From contig JAFDEI010000017.1 in the NCBI GenBank assembly GCA_019310425.1, forward strand, positions 1-41,181: a stretch of 41,181 nucleotides of DNA. The letters are read 5' to 3'. Made by a program: the position numbers and the translations under genes. Under the pieces are notes generated by a model. That model was not told where the DNA came from and made no database searches. It was given only the letters and a program-made list of their open reading frames with translations. The stretch is from Deltaproteobacteria bacterium. GTDB lineage: Bacteria > Myxococcota_A > UBA9160 > SMWR01. Shown one piece after another: positions 1 through 7,834 of the stretch; the first letter of the stretch is position 1; every line of letters begins with the position of its first letter.

Positions 1-196
1 GGACCAACTCGACCTTGCCCTCGATCGAGACTTCGCGTCCGAGTGCGGTCGAAGCCATCGCCTCGAATTCCCCCCGAACACGGTCGAGAGAGAGCGGAAT
101 TCCGATGCTGATGGTGACGGCGAGGGCGACGACCAGTGAGACGAAGAGGCCTGCCACGCCCAGCACGATCCGGCCCAGCAGCCTCAGCCATCGCAT
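1..196 (-). CDS. AsmA-like outer-membrane biogenesis protein, N-terminal part
   Basis: Only the first 65 codons lie in the window; the gene runs off the left edge. The start is the ATG at 196-194, preceded by a strong GGAGGT ribosome-binding site 5-6 nt upstream. The visible protein begins with a short basic segment (MRWLRLL) followed by a single hydrophobic helix rich in V, L, A and I (about residues 8-32). It then reads RGEFEAMASTALGREVSIEGKV. A lone N-terminal anchor followed by a 'transformed/altered in the envelope' type segment with the pattern ...A..ALGR.V.I.G.. is typical of AsmA-family proteins, which span the periplasm and help maintain outer-membrane lipid homeostasis. Family assignment rests on this short stretch, so it is tentative. 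It is divergent from the gene starting at 538. Confidence 0.6.
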   Translation of the reverse strand, partial: MRWLRLLGRIVLGVAGLFVSLVVALAVTISIGIPLSLDRVRGEFEAMASTALGREVSIEGKVELV

Positions 197-537
197 CGAA
201 ACCTCCGTGTGTAGGATCCGCTGTACCGCGGGATGGGGCGTCTGCCTTCAGAAGCGAAACCCGACCATGGCGGTCACCTGGCTGCGGCCGGGCCCGCGAG
301 GCTGGTGATCCCCACGCAAATGATCGCTGCACGCATCGCCAACATCGAAACTTCCTCTGGTGGGCGCGCTGAATGGCGTTTGATCCCGGCTCCTCTGTGT
401 CGGAACGCCCCGGAAGATAATTACATGAGGTAGGGTTTGGGCGCCCCTTGCGCGGCTCTAGCGGGTTGCATCGGTGGATCCGGCTTTGCTTTCCCGACTG
501 CGCGAGCTGAGCACCCCGACTATTCTCCCGATCGACC
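197..537. other. Intergenic region between divergent genes
   Basis: 341 bp lie between the AsmA-like start (196, minus) and the membrane-protein start (538, plus). It must hold the 5' regions of both genes. The stretch around 415-440 (gataattacatgaggtagg) is locally AT-richer and could contain a promoter for the rightward gene, but no convincing -35/-10 pair was found. Short open frames here show neither a ribosome-binding site nor protein-like composition, and none is called. Confidence 0.5.
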
Positions 538-2640
538 ATGAGCGCAGCCCCGTCCATCACTCGGCCGCCCACCGGTGGCCCGCGTATGCCGATCAGCGAG
601 CGGTTGCCCGACCTGGCCTGCATTGCATTCGCGGTGTGGACGCTGTGCACACATGCTGTCGTCGCGCTCGGCGGCAGCCTCGATCTGCTGATCGTCGTGG
701 CCGGACTTGCGGGCTTTGCCACCGCGTTGGGGCTGCTTCGGATGCGACGGCGGCCTGTGCCCGCGCAGGTCGCTGCGAGTCGATCGGATGCAGATCTCCG
801 GGCGCCATCGCCCGGCGCGCGAGTCGCGGCCGCGGCCGCGGCCGCGGCCGCGCTGGCGGCCTGGGCGGTGACGGGCAACCTGCTGCTGCTGTGGTGGTGC
901 GCGGTTGCTCTGCTCGGCGTTGCGGCGGCGGTCGCCATGCGGCGCCCTCCGGAGCCGCTGCTCCAGAGTGTGAAGAGCCGCCGGGCCGAGGTCTTCCTGT
1001 GGGTCCTGGCGATGGTGTGTGTTGTGGGCACGCTCGCAGTGCACCGCTTCGATATCGACGACGCCTTCTACGTGAACGTGGCCGTCGCGGCCGCCGACAA
1101 TCCGTCGCGTGCGCTCTTCGCCTTGGACACGTTGTTGGGGATTCCGGATCTCGCGATTCACAATCCGGCTCATCGGACTCTGACACTCGAGCTGCTCAAC
1201 GGCGCGGTATCGCGGCTCACCGGTATCCCCGCGATCCTCTGTTTTCACGTGTTGACGGCGGGTCTCGTCGCGTTGTTGGTTCCACTCGCGCACGCGCGTC
1301 TGTTTCGCCGTCTGCTTCCGCAGCCGCTGGCGTGGACGGCTGCGGTCTTTGCGACGATCGCAATCCTCTGGTTTGCGGGTGATACCCACCGCTCGTTCGG
1401 AAACTATGCATTCGTTCGCGTCTGGCAGGGCAAGGCGATCTTCCTGACCGTGGCCATGCCGCTCATCTACGCGCATGCGATTCGATTCTCGGCAACCGGT
1501 GCGAGCCGGGACTGGCTGCGGCTCGCCGCCGCACAGATCGCATCGGTTGGGCTTACCTCCACGGCGATCTGGGCCGCACCTCTGGCCGGCGGACTCGTGC
1601 TTGCGTCCCAGCTGAGGAGCGGGGCGCAGGGCCTTGCGGTGTTCGCACGCGGTATTGCAGCGTGCCTGTACCCGCTCGCAGTCGGCCTGCTGTTGCGTGG
1701 TGAAATTGCGAAGGCCATTGCGGTCGATACTCCGGCGCGCGGCGCCGGCGCCTGGCTCAGCGGCTCGCTGTCGAAGATTCTCGGCACGGGCCACTTCGAG
1801 CTTGCCGCGCTCGGCGCCATGTTGTTGCTGGTCGCGTGCGCGAGCGGTGATCGGCTGCGTCGATTCGCAATCGTCGTGCCGCTGGGTGCCTTGTTGACGG
1901 TGGCGAACCCCTATCTCGAAGAATGGGTCCGGTCATTGGTTACCGGTCCGTCGCACTGGCGCACTATCTGGGCCATCCCCTTCCCGATTCTGCTGGGACT
2001 GCTGGTTGCCTCACCGCTGGCCGGCGTGCGCTGGGGTGGAACGCTCACTGCGCGCGCGCTCTACGTCGCGGCGTTGCTGTTCGTGCTACTGCTTCCGCAT
2101 TCGACCCCGCTGTCGTCACCTGGCCCGAAATTGAGCGTCTTCACGCGGCCGTGGTCCGAGCGCGGGCGCTTCCCGCACCACGTGAGATTCGGCTGGCCCG
2201 GACCCAAGGTCGATCCGGCCGCGTACAGATACGCGCTGAAGCTCGCGAACGCGGCTCCGGCGGGTGCGCGGGTCGTGGCGCCCGAGCCAGTAGCGCTCTG
2301 GCTCGGCACGATTCACGACGCGCCGGTGCCGGTGAGCGACCGCAAGCTCTACATGACGGCGCGCACGCGACAGCTCGGCGCCGCCGAGGTCAAGCGTCGC
2401 AAGCGACTCAACAAATTCTCCGCCGCCCCGGCCCTGAAACCCAAGCGCATCGAGGCCTTTCGCGAGGGCCTGCGTGAGTACGAGGTTCACGCGATCTTGA
2501 TTCGTCCGATCAAGGGTGATGGCCCGCTGCGCGCACTCCTGCGCGATGATGGGTTCGAGCTCGCGCAGAAGGGAGGATTGCTCGATCTCTGGATACTTCG
2601 CGCGAGGCCCGCTGTGGGCAGCCGGGGCGACCCGACCTGA
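538..2640 (+). CDS. Large polytopic membrane protein (DUF6077/GT-C-like)
   Basis: 700-residue protein with about 12 or more hydrophobic segments spread from residue 25 to about 530, and a hydrophilic C-terminal domain of about 170 residues. Motifs seen include DIDDAFYVN near residue 175 (an acidic loop after an early helix, as in GT-C glycosyltransferases) and a block FGNYAFVRVWQGKA near 285 that I associate from memory with DUF6077-type membrane proteins. A GT-C role transferring sugar from a polyprenyl carrier is plausible but not shown. The start at 538 has a poor ribosome-binding site; an internal ATG at 586 (MPISERLP) is an alternative. An Ala run at about residues 97-105 is encoded by a hexanucleotide repeat (826-852). 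The gene stands alone, about 100 bp before the flavoprotein cassette. Confidence 0.65.
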   Translation: MSAAPSITRPPTGGPRMPISERLPDLACIAFAVWTLCTHAVVALGGSLDLLIVVAGLAGFATALGLLRMRRRPVPAQVAASRSDADLRAPSPGARVAAAAAAAAALAAWAVTGNLLLLWWCAVALLGVAAAVAMRRPPEPLLQSVKSRRAEVFLWVLAMVCVVGTLAVHRFDIDDAFYVNVAVAAADNPSRALFALDTLLGIPDLAIHNPAHRTLTLELLNGAVSRLTGIPAILCFHVLTAGLVALLVPLAHARLFRRLLPQPLAWTAAVFATIAILWFAGDTHRSFGNYAFVRVWQGKAIFLTVAMPLIYAHAIRFSATGASRDWLRLAAAQIASVGLTSTAIWAAPLAGGLVLASQLRSGAQGLAVFARGIAACLYPLAVGLLLRGEIAKAIAVDTPARGAGAWLSGSLSKILGTGHFELAALGAMLLLVACASGDRLRRFAIVVPLGALLTVANPYLEEWVRSLVTGPSHWRTIWAIPFPILLGLLVASPLAGVRWGGTLTARALYVAALLFVLLLPHSTPLSSPGPKLSVFTRPWSERGRFPHHVRFGWPGPKVDPAAYRYALKLANAAPAGARVVAPEPVALWLGTIHDAPVPVSDRKLYMTARTRQLGAAEVKRRKRLNKFSAAPALKPKRIEAFREGLREYEVHAILIRPIKGDGPLRALLRDDGFELAQKGGLLDLWILRARPAVGSRGDPT
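826..852. repeat. GCGGCC hexanucleotide tandem repeat
   Basis: Four and a half consecutive copies of GCGGCC lie inside the membrane-protein gene and encode a run of alanines. Because the unit is six bases, length changes would keep the frame, so phase variation by frameshift is not expected. Each junction is also a CGGCCG palindrome. Confidence 0.8.
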
Positions 2641-2643
2641 CGG

Positions 2644-2672
2644 TTGACATGGGCGGTCCGACCTCGTAACCA
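2644..2672 (+). promoter_or_regulatory. Candidate sigma-70 promoter of the flavoprotein cassette
   Basis: A perfect -35 hexamer TTGACA (2644-2649) is followed after exactly 17 nt by TAACCA (2667-2672), a poor -10. It begins 3 nt after the stop of the upstream membrane-protein gene and about 70 nt before the start of the flavoprotein. The -35 and spacing are good, the -10 is weak, so this is only a candidate. Confidence 0.35.
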
Positions 2673-2702
2673 AGCGAGGGACTGCGAAGAACTGGAGGAT
2701 AG

Positions 2703-2741
2703 ATGCTGATTTTTCCCACGACCCATATGGCCGGAGCCTGA
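2703..2741 (+). CDS. Putative 12-residue leader ORF before the flavoprotein
   Basis: A 12-codon reading frame (MLIFPTTHMAGA, stop TGA) follows a good GGAGG site at 2695-2699 and ends one base before the ATG of the flavoprotein gene (TGA-A-ATG). Its ribosome-binding site is better than that of the long gene, which has only a weak GGAG. Re-initiation after translating this short peptide could set expression of the downstream cassette. There is no evidence of an attenuator hairpin or of codons for one particular amino acid, so it may be fortuitous. Confidence 0.3.
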   Translation: MLIFPTTHMAGA

Positions 2742-2742
2742 A

Positions 2743-4209
2743 ATGGCCAGGTTGCGTGACATGGGCCGAGCGACCGCGGTGGTGTCCGTCGCAGACGTAT
2801 CGAGCTGGGACCGTGAGGCCGACGTCGTGGTCGTGGGCTTCGGATCCGCCGGTGCGTGCACGGCGATCGAAGCCCGCGAAGCCGGAGCCGAAGTGATCGT
2901 GCTCGAACGCGCGAGCGGCGGTGGCGGCACTTCGGCGAATTCGACCGGTGAGCTCTATCTGGGCGGTGGTACGCCGGTCCAGAAGGACTGCGGTTTCGAG
3001 GACGACGCCGAGGAGATGTACAAGTACCTGATGGCCGCCAGTGGGCCGAATCCCGACGAGGCCAAGATCCGCCTCTGTGTGGATTCGAATGTCGAACACT
3101 TTCACTGGCTGGTCGACCACGGCGTTCGCTTCAAGCACAGCTATTATGGCGACGGCTCATACATTCCGACCGACGATTGCCTGGCCTGGTCGGGCAGCGA
3201 GCTGAACAGGCGCTTCGCCGCCATCGCGAAGCCGGCACCGCGTGGCCACACTGCACAGCGCGAGGGAATCGAGGCGGGCAGTGAACTGATGCGGTCGCTG
3301 TGCGAAGCCACCGAACGGTCCGGAGCCGAGATTCTCACGGACTGTCGGGTCGAGACCCTCGTGCAGGATCGAGATCGCCGAGTACTCGGCGTGGTGGCGC
3401 GGATCGACGGAGAAGATCGCCGCATTCGTGCGCGCGGTGGTGTGGTGCTGTGCGCGGGCGGCTTCATCAATAATGACGAAATGGTGGCGCACCACGCTCC
3501 GTGGCTGCGGCGTTGCAAGATGCGCCTCGCGGTGGACGGTGACGATGGGCGCGGCATCCGGATGGGACTCGGCGCGGGCGGCGAGGCGATTCGGATGGAT
3601 ACCGCGTGTATCGTGCTCCCGTTCACGGTTCCGAAGAAGCACATTCAGGGCCTCATGGTGAACCTGAAGGGGCAGCGTTTCATCAATGAGGACGCCTACC
3701 AGACGGAGGTCGGCGCGGCCGCGCTCCGAGCGCAAGACGGGCAGGTACTGCTGGTCGTCGATGACGAAATCTATGAGCGGCCGTTCCCGCCGGTGGAGTT
3801 CGCCGGGGTGGGCGATACGATCGAGGAGCTCGAACGCGAACTCGAGATGCCCGAAGGCGCTCTCCAGCACACCGTCGCGTACTACAACGAACACGCGGCG
3901 CGCGGTGAAGACCCGATCCACGGCAAGACCGCAGAATTCCTGAAGCCGCTCACGAAGCCACCGTTCGCGGCGCTCGACTACCGCGTCGAGCACTCGCTCT
4001 GGGGTGCGTTCACGATGGGTGGCCTGCACACCAGCGTGGATGGCGAGGTGCTCACCGCCGACGGCGACGCGATTCCGGGCCTGTATGCCGCCGGGCGCAC
4101 GACCTCCGGGCTGGCGGCCCAGGGATATTCGAGCGGATTGTCGCTCACCGACTGTACCTTCTTCGGCCGCCGAGCAGGGCGCGCTGCGGCCGGCCAGGCT
4201 GCGCGCTGA
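2743..4209 (+). CDS. FAD-dependent oxidoreductase (fumarate reductase / 3-ketosteroid dehydrogenase-like)
   Basis: 488-residue flavoprotein of the FAD_binding_2 family (fumarate reductase flavoprotein and 3-ketosteroid delta-1-dehydrogenase relatives). The FAD Rossmann motif GFGSAG is at residues 32-37, with the ribose-binding Glu at 55. A Gly/Ser-rich second FAD segment (GGGGTSANSTGE) follows at 59-70. The C-terminal FAD-contact block GLYAAGRTTSG...GYSSGLSLTDCTFFGRRAG lies in the last 45 residues. These are the expected landmarks, and the length is normal. The substrate is not known; a steroid or other polycyclic ketone is suggested by the two genes behind it, a ketosteroid-isomerase-like protein and a sterol reductase. 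The ATG at 2743 is close to the putative leader ORF; another in-frame ATG at 2761 is possible. The gap to the next gene is 43 nt, so co-transcription is likely. Confidence 0.85.
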   Translation: MARLRDMGRATAVVSVADVSSWDREADVVVVGFGSAGACTAIEAREAGAEVIVLERASGGGGTSANSTGELYLGGGTPVQKDCGFEDDAEEMYKYLMAASGPNPDEAKIRLCVDSNVEHFHWLVDHGVRFKHSYYGDGSYIPTDDCLAWSGSELNRRFAAIAKPAPRGHTAQREGIEAGSELMRSLCEATERSGAEILTDCRVETLVQDRDRRVLGVVARIDGEDRRIRARGGVVLCAGGFINNDEMVAHHAPWLRRCKMRLAVDGDDGRGIRMGLGAGGEAIRMDTACIVLPFTVPKKHIQGLMVNLKGQRFINEDAYQTEVGAAALRAQDGQVLLVVDDEIYERPFPPVEFAGVGDTIEELERELEMPEGALQHTVAYYNEHAARGEDPIHGKTAEFLKPLTKPPFAALDYRVEHSLWGAFTMGGLHTSVDGEVLTADGDAIPGLYAAGRTTSGLAAQGYSSGLSLTDCTFFGRRAGRAAAGQAAR

Positions 4210-4252
4210 AGCGCCGCCGCCTCCGATGAGGCCCACCCCAGGAGATCCAGCC

Positions 4253-4693
4253 ATGCCGACACTCCCCAGCCCGGATTCGAAGCACCCCGCGCAGCTCGCC
4301 TCGTGGCGCTCGATGGACGCCGTTGCGCGCGGTGACAAGCAGGCCTGGCTCGACAACTTCACCGACGACGCGATCGTCGAAGATCCGGTCGGCAAGTCGA
4401 TGATCGACCCGACCGGAGAGGGCCACCGCGGCAAGGCCGCGATCGAGTCGTTCTGGGACCAGAACATCGCGAATGCGCGCCCGATGTTCCGTCTGCAGAG
4501 TTCGATCTGTTGCGGCAACGAGTGCGCGAACATCGGGACGCTGACGATCCAGTTTGCAAACGGCATGATCACGCAGCTCTACGGGGTGTTCAAATACACG
4601 GTCGACGACGGTGGCCGCGTCACCGCGTTGCGCACGTTCTGGGAGACGGACGATATGTCGATCTATCCGCCCTTCGACCAGCGCGGCGCCTGA
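4253..4693 (+). CDS. SnoaL/NTF2-like (ketosteroid isomerase-like) protein
   Basis: 146-residue protein with the NTF2-like cone fold pattern: an N-terminal helix (ASWRSMDAVARGDKQAWLDNF), then TDDAIVEDPVG, then a loop with GKAAIESFWD, then beta strands ending in TALRTFWETDDMS. This is typical of SnoaL-like and delta-5-3-ketosteroid-isomerase-like proteins, which are small isomerases, cyclases, dehydratases or binding proteins. The start chosen at 4253 has an AGGAGA site 7 nt upstream and fits the family length; the open frame extends further upstream without a ribosome-binding site. It sits between the flavoprotein and the sterol reductase (3 nt to the latter), which supports, but does not prove, a sterol-type substrate. 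Confidence 0.8.
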   Translation: MPTLPSPDSKHPAQLASWRSMDAVARGDKQAWLDNFTDDAIVEDPVGKSMIDPTGEGHRGKAAIESFWDQNIANARPMFRLQSSICCGNECANIGTLTIQFANGMITQLYGVFKYTVDDGGRVTALRTFWETDDMSIYPPFDQRGA

Positions 4694-4696
4694 GCC

Positions 4697-5959
4697 ATGG
4701 CGGACGCGCCTCGCAAGCCCCGTCGGAGGATCCCGGTCGCGCAGCTGAACGTCACGCTGATGACCGCGATCGTCTTCTATCTCTACTTCGGAGTCGAGTT
4801 CAACGCAGGGCGACTGATCCCGAGCGAGGAGTCGGATTGGAGGGGCTTCTTCGCGGCTTTGTCTCCGACCGCGTTCGCGGCGTCGGTCTTTCTCGGGTGG
4901 TTCGTATTCCAGGTGCTGCTCGAGCGCTTCCTGCCCGCAAAGATCGTCGAGGGGACGCCGCTCCCGGACGGATCGCGACTCCGCTATCGGATCAACGGGC
5001 TGGCCGCGATGGGGGTGAGCCTCGCTGCGGTGGGCCTCGGCTACGCCGGCGGATGGCTCGATCTGGCCCGGGTATTCGACGAATTCGGAGCGCTGATCTC
5101 GGTTGCGACAATCTTCGCGTTCGCGTTGTCGCTCTTCCTGTGGTGGTGGGGAAGGACGCACCCGGGTGGCCCGAGCAAGGTGTCCGGGAACTTCATGCGC
5201 GATTACTTCTACGGCACCGCGCTGAATCCGCGCACGCCTCCCGTCAGCGGATTCGATTGGAAGTTCTTCTGCGAATGTCGCCCCGGCCTGATCGGCTGGA
5301 TCGTGCTCGACCTCGCCTGCGCGGCCGCGCAGTATGAACGCCATGGCGAGGTGTCGCTTGCGATGCTGGCCGTGATCCTGCTCCAGACCGCGTACGTGCT
5401 CAACAACTTCAAGAATGAACCGTGGCTGCTCACGACGATCGACATCCAGAGCGAGCGCTTCGGATGGATGTTGATCTTCGGCGATCTGGTGCTCGTGCCG
5501 ATGACCTACTGCCTGCAAGCCTACTGGCTCGTGGACAACTTCCGCGAGCCGTCGCCGTACCACATCGGCGCGGTGCTGCTGCTCGGGATCGTCGGCTTCG
5601 TGATTTTCGTCGACTCGAATCTCCAGAAGAACCGCTTTCGCCGCGACCCCGACGGCTGCACGATCTGGGGCAAGCCCGTGGAGTCGCTCGAGACGCAGCG
5701 CGGAACGCGACTGCTGCTGTCAGGCTACTGGGGCATGGCGCGCCACGTCAATTACCTCGGCGACTGGATGATCGCGCTCTCCTTCGGCCTCTGTGCGGGC
5801 TTCGATTCTTTGATCCCGTATTTCTATCCGTTCTGGTTCGCCTTCCTGCTCTTTACGCGCGAGCGACGCGACGACCGCTGGTGTGCGAAGAAATACGGTG
5901 CGGACTGGGAGCGCTACAAGGAGCGGGTCCCGTCACGCATCATTCCAGGGGTCTATTGA
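4697..5959 (+). CDS. ERG4/ERG24-family sterol C-C double-bond reductase
   Basis: 420-residue integral membrane protein of the ERG4/ERG24 family (delta-14-sterol reductase, 7-dehydrocholesterol reductase, C24(28) reductase, lamin B receptor C-terminus). It has about 9-10 hydrophobic segments. The family block FYGTALNPRTP is near residue 173, and the NADPH-site block LLLSGYWGMARHVNYLGD is at 339-356. The C-terminal signature RDDRWCAKKYGADWERYKERVP.RIIPGVY ends the protein. All are intact, so an NADPH-dependent reduction of a ring or side-chain double bond is expected. Which bond is reduced cannot be read. The start is 3 nt behind the NTF2-like stop with little ribosome-binding site, implying translational coupling. 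Such genes are uncommon in bacteria and mark sterol or isoprenoid handling. Confidence 0.9.
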   Translation: MADAPRKPRRRIPVAQLNVTLMTAIVFYLYFGVEFNAGRLIPSEESDWRGFFAALSPTAFAASVFLGWFVFQVLLERFLPAKIVEGTPLPDGSRLRYRINGLAAMGVSLAAVGLGYAGGWLDLARVFDEFGALISVATIFAFALSLFLWWWGRTHPGGPSKVSGNFMRDYFYGTALNPRTPPVSGFDWKFFCECRPGLIGWIVLDLACAAAQYERHGEVSLAMLAVILLQTAYVLNNFKNEPWLLTTIDIQSERFGWMLIFGDLVLVPMTYCLQAYWLVDNFREPSPYHIGAVLLLGIVGFVIFVDSNLQKNRFRRDPDGCTIWGKPVESLETQRGTRLLLSGYWGMARHVNYLGDWMIALSFGLCAGFDSLIPYFYPFWFAFLLFTRERRDDRWCAKKYGADWERYKERVPSRIIPGVY

Positions 5960-6050
5960 ACCAGCCCAGGGGCTCCCCCTGCGGCGCGAAATCGATTAGT
6001 GTCGATCAGGATTCGTGCGGGGCCGGGAGCGCGATTGATGTGAGGCGCGC

Positions 6051-6068
6051 TCTAGTCCGGATCCTAGA
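6051..6068. promoter_or_regulatory. Candidate TetR operator (inverted repeat)
   Basis: TCTAG and CTAGA form an inverted repeat with an 8-nt spacer, located 16-33 nt upstream of the TetR start codon. Position and symmetry suit autoregulation, but the arms are only 5 bp. Confidence 0.3.
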
Positions 6069-6083
6069 ACGGGAGGGAAAGCA

Positions 6084-6710
6084 GTGGCTGAACCGGAGGA
6101 TCGCGATCTACCCACTCGCGAGCGGATCTTGGCCGCCGCCGAGAGACTCTTCGCACGCCGCGGTTTCTCCGGCACGTCGATCCGAGACATCACGGACGCG
6201 GTCGGCATCAAACCTCCCGCGCTCTACAACCACTTTCCCAACAAGGAAGACCTGTACGCGGAAGTTCTCGCTGCGAGTCTGAGGCCATTGATCGAGTTGA
6301 TCGATGCCGCTGCAGATGCCGCCGACGGCGCTCCGAATATCGAGGGTGCGGACCAGATCGTCGGGCGCGGCATGGACCTCCTGCGCGAACATCCACACGG
6401 GCCGGCGTTGCTGATGCTCGAGGGCATCACGGGCGCGGACCACCTCGCCCGCATTGCGCGTGACTGGATTCGCCCCCTCATCGAGCGCGGTGTGAGCGTC
6501 CTGAAGGAGAACGACGCATCGGGCCGGTGGAGCGAAGACGTCTACCCCAACGTCATCTGGATGTGGTTCTGCTCCGCATTCGGTCACGTCGCGCTTTCGG
6601 CACTCTATGCGGAAGTCTTCGACGAGGACGGGCTGGCCGATTCACCCTTTGCCAGGCATCGTGACTTCATGGCCGCAGTGGCGACCGCGAGCTTCGAACC
6701 CAAACGCTGA
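6084..6710 (+). CDS. TetR/AcrR-family transcriptional regulator
   Basis: 208-residue protein. Residues 11-57 form a standard TetR N-terminal helix-turn-helix: TRERILAAAERLFARRGFSGTSI, then IRDITDAVGIKPPALYNHFPNKEDLYAEVL. The C-terminal ligand domain is all-helical, with no recognisable ligand class. The start is the GTG at 6084 with GGGAGGGA about 6 nt upstream; no ATG with a better site is near. It lies 124 nt behind the sterol-reductase cassette on the same strand and converges with the nitronate monooxygenase-like gene. It could regulate itself (see the repeat at 6051-6068), the cassette before it, or lipid catabolic genes, which is the usual job of TetR proteins next to such enzymes. The target is inference. 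Confidence 0.88.
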   Translation: MAEPEDRDLPTRERILAAAERLFARRGFSGTSIRDITDAVGIKPPALYNHFPNKEDLYAEVLAASLRPLIELIDAAADAADGAPNIEGADQIVGRGMDLLREHPHGPALLMLEGITGADHLARIARDWIRPLIERGVSVLKENDASGRWSEDVYPNVIWMWFCSAFGHVALSALYAEVFDEDGLADSPFARHRDFMAAVATASFEPKR

Positions 6711-6726
6711 AGGCCATGTGCGCGGC

Positions 6727-7704
6727 TCAGTCGCCGCGGGGGTTGAAGGCGTGCGCCGCGTGTTCGAGTGCCTCCTGCGCGTCGCCGACCAGACGACGAA
6801 TGACCTCCGCGGCCGGGAGGATCTCGTTGATCCCGCCGCAGCCCTGGCCGGCGGGCATGCACGAACTCGCGGTGTCCATTTCCGAGTAGGAGTCCAGCAT
6901 GAAGTTCATCACGCCGGCCTCGAAGCTGAACGCGGCCTGCTGCGGGAATAGCGCGATTTCGTCCTCGCGCGTGCGGAAGCTTTCGGCATAGTCGTTCTTC
7001 ACCACGCGCATCGGTTTGCCGGAATAACAGCGCGTGATCAGAGTGTCGCTCGAACCCGCTCGAACGATCGCATCCTTGTATTCTACGGCCGCGCGCGCTT
7101 CGGGCGTTGCGATGAAGCGAGTGCCGATCCAGACCCCCTGTGCGCCGAGCGTGAGCGCCGCGGCGACACCGCGCCCGTCCACGATCGACCCCGCGGCAAG
7201 GACCGGCACATCGACGGCGTCGACGATCTGTGGAATCAGCGCGAGGGCCGCGACGCGGCCGGTGTGACCCCCGGCTTCACCTCCCTGGGCTACGACGGCA
7301 TCGCAGCCGGCCTCGACCGCCGCCACTGCGTGTCGTACCGTGCCGCACATCGAGAAGACTTTGACATCGGCAGCGTGGAACTTCTCGATCACCGGTCCCG
7401 GGACGCCGAGTCCCGCGATGAAGACCTTCGCACCTTCGTCGATGATGACCTGCGCAGATTGCTCCAGGGTCTGCGGGAGTGCGGTGAGCAGATCGACGCC
7501 GAACGGAGCCGAGGTGAGCTCGCGAACCGCACGCATTTCATCGCGAATCGCGTCGGGTGAGGCGGCCGCCATTCCGAGGGTGCCGAAGCCGCCCGCTTCC
7601 GAGACCGCGGCGCAGAGGGGCGCGAAAGCGACCCCGCCCATGCCCGCGAGAAACACGGGGACTTCGATTTCGAGCATGTCGCAGAGCGCGGTTCGAAACG
7701 CCAT
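6727..7704 (-). CDS. Nitronate monooxygenase (2-nitropropane dioxygenase-like)
   Basis: 325-residue FMN-dependent TIM-barrel enzyme of the NPD/nitronate monooxygenase family. The N-terminal barrel strand reads EVPVFLAGMGGVAFAPLCAAVSEAGGFGTLG, the family opening. The FMN/active-site block VVAQGGEAGGHTGRVAAL carries the conserved His of GGH, and PVLAAGSI.DGRG with LGAQGVWIGTRF supplies the phosphate-binding strands. The family oxidises nitronates, but many members act as general flavin oxidoreductases or enoyl-type reductases in lipid pathways, so the substrate is open. The ATG at 7704 has GGAGG 7 nt upstream; the frame stays open further upstream without translation signals. It follows nosL by 130 nt on the same strand and is probably a separate unit. 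Confidence 0.85.
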   Translation of the reverse strand: MAFRTALCDMLEIEVPVFLAGMGGVAFAPLCAAVSEAGGFGTLGMAAASPDAIRDEMRAVRELTSAPFGVDLLTALPQTLEQSAQVIIDEGAKVFIAGLGVPGPVIEKFHAADVKVFSMCGTVRHAVAAVEAGCDAVVAQGGEAGGHTGRVAALALIPQIVDAVDVPVLAAGSIVDGRGVAAALTLGAQGVWIGTRFIATPEARAAVEYKDAIVRAGSSDTLITRCYSGKPMRVVKNDYAESFRTREDEIALFPQQAAFSFEAGVMNFMLDSYSEMDTASSCMPAGQGCGGINEILPAAEVIRRLVGDAQEALEHAAHAFNPRGD

Positions 7705-7834
7705 CGCATACCTCCGGCCAACCAAGCTAGCGAATCTGGCTGGAGAGGCGCGGTAGAACTTCGGGCAATTGGAAGGCCTCGAAATCCCGGGCGCGAACGA
7801 CATCGCTGCGAACCCGGCATCGCGTGGTTCCTGG

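Noticed and set aside
520-1794. 424-codon minus-strand frame opposite the membrane protein
   Set aside because: Arg/Gln-rich low-complexity translation, no ribosome-binding site, and it overlaps a convincing transmembrane protein on the other strand.
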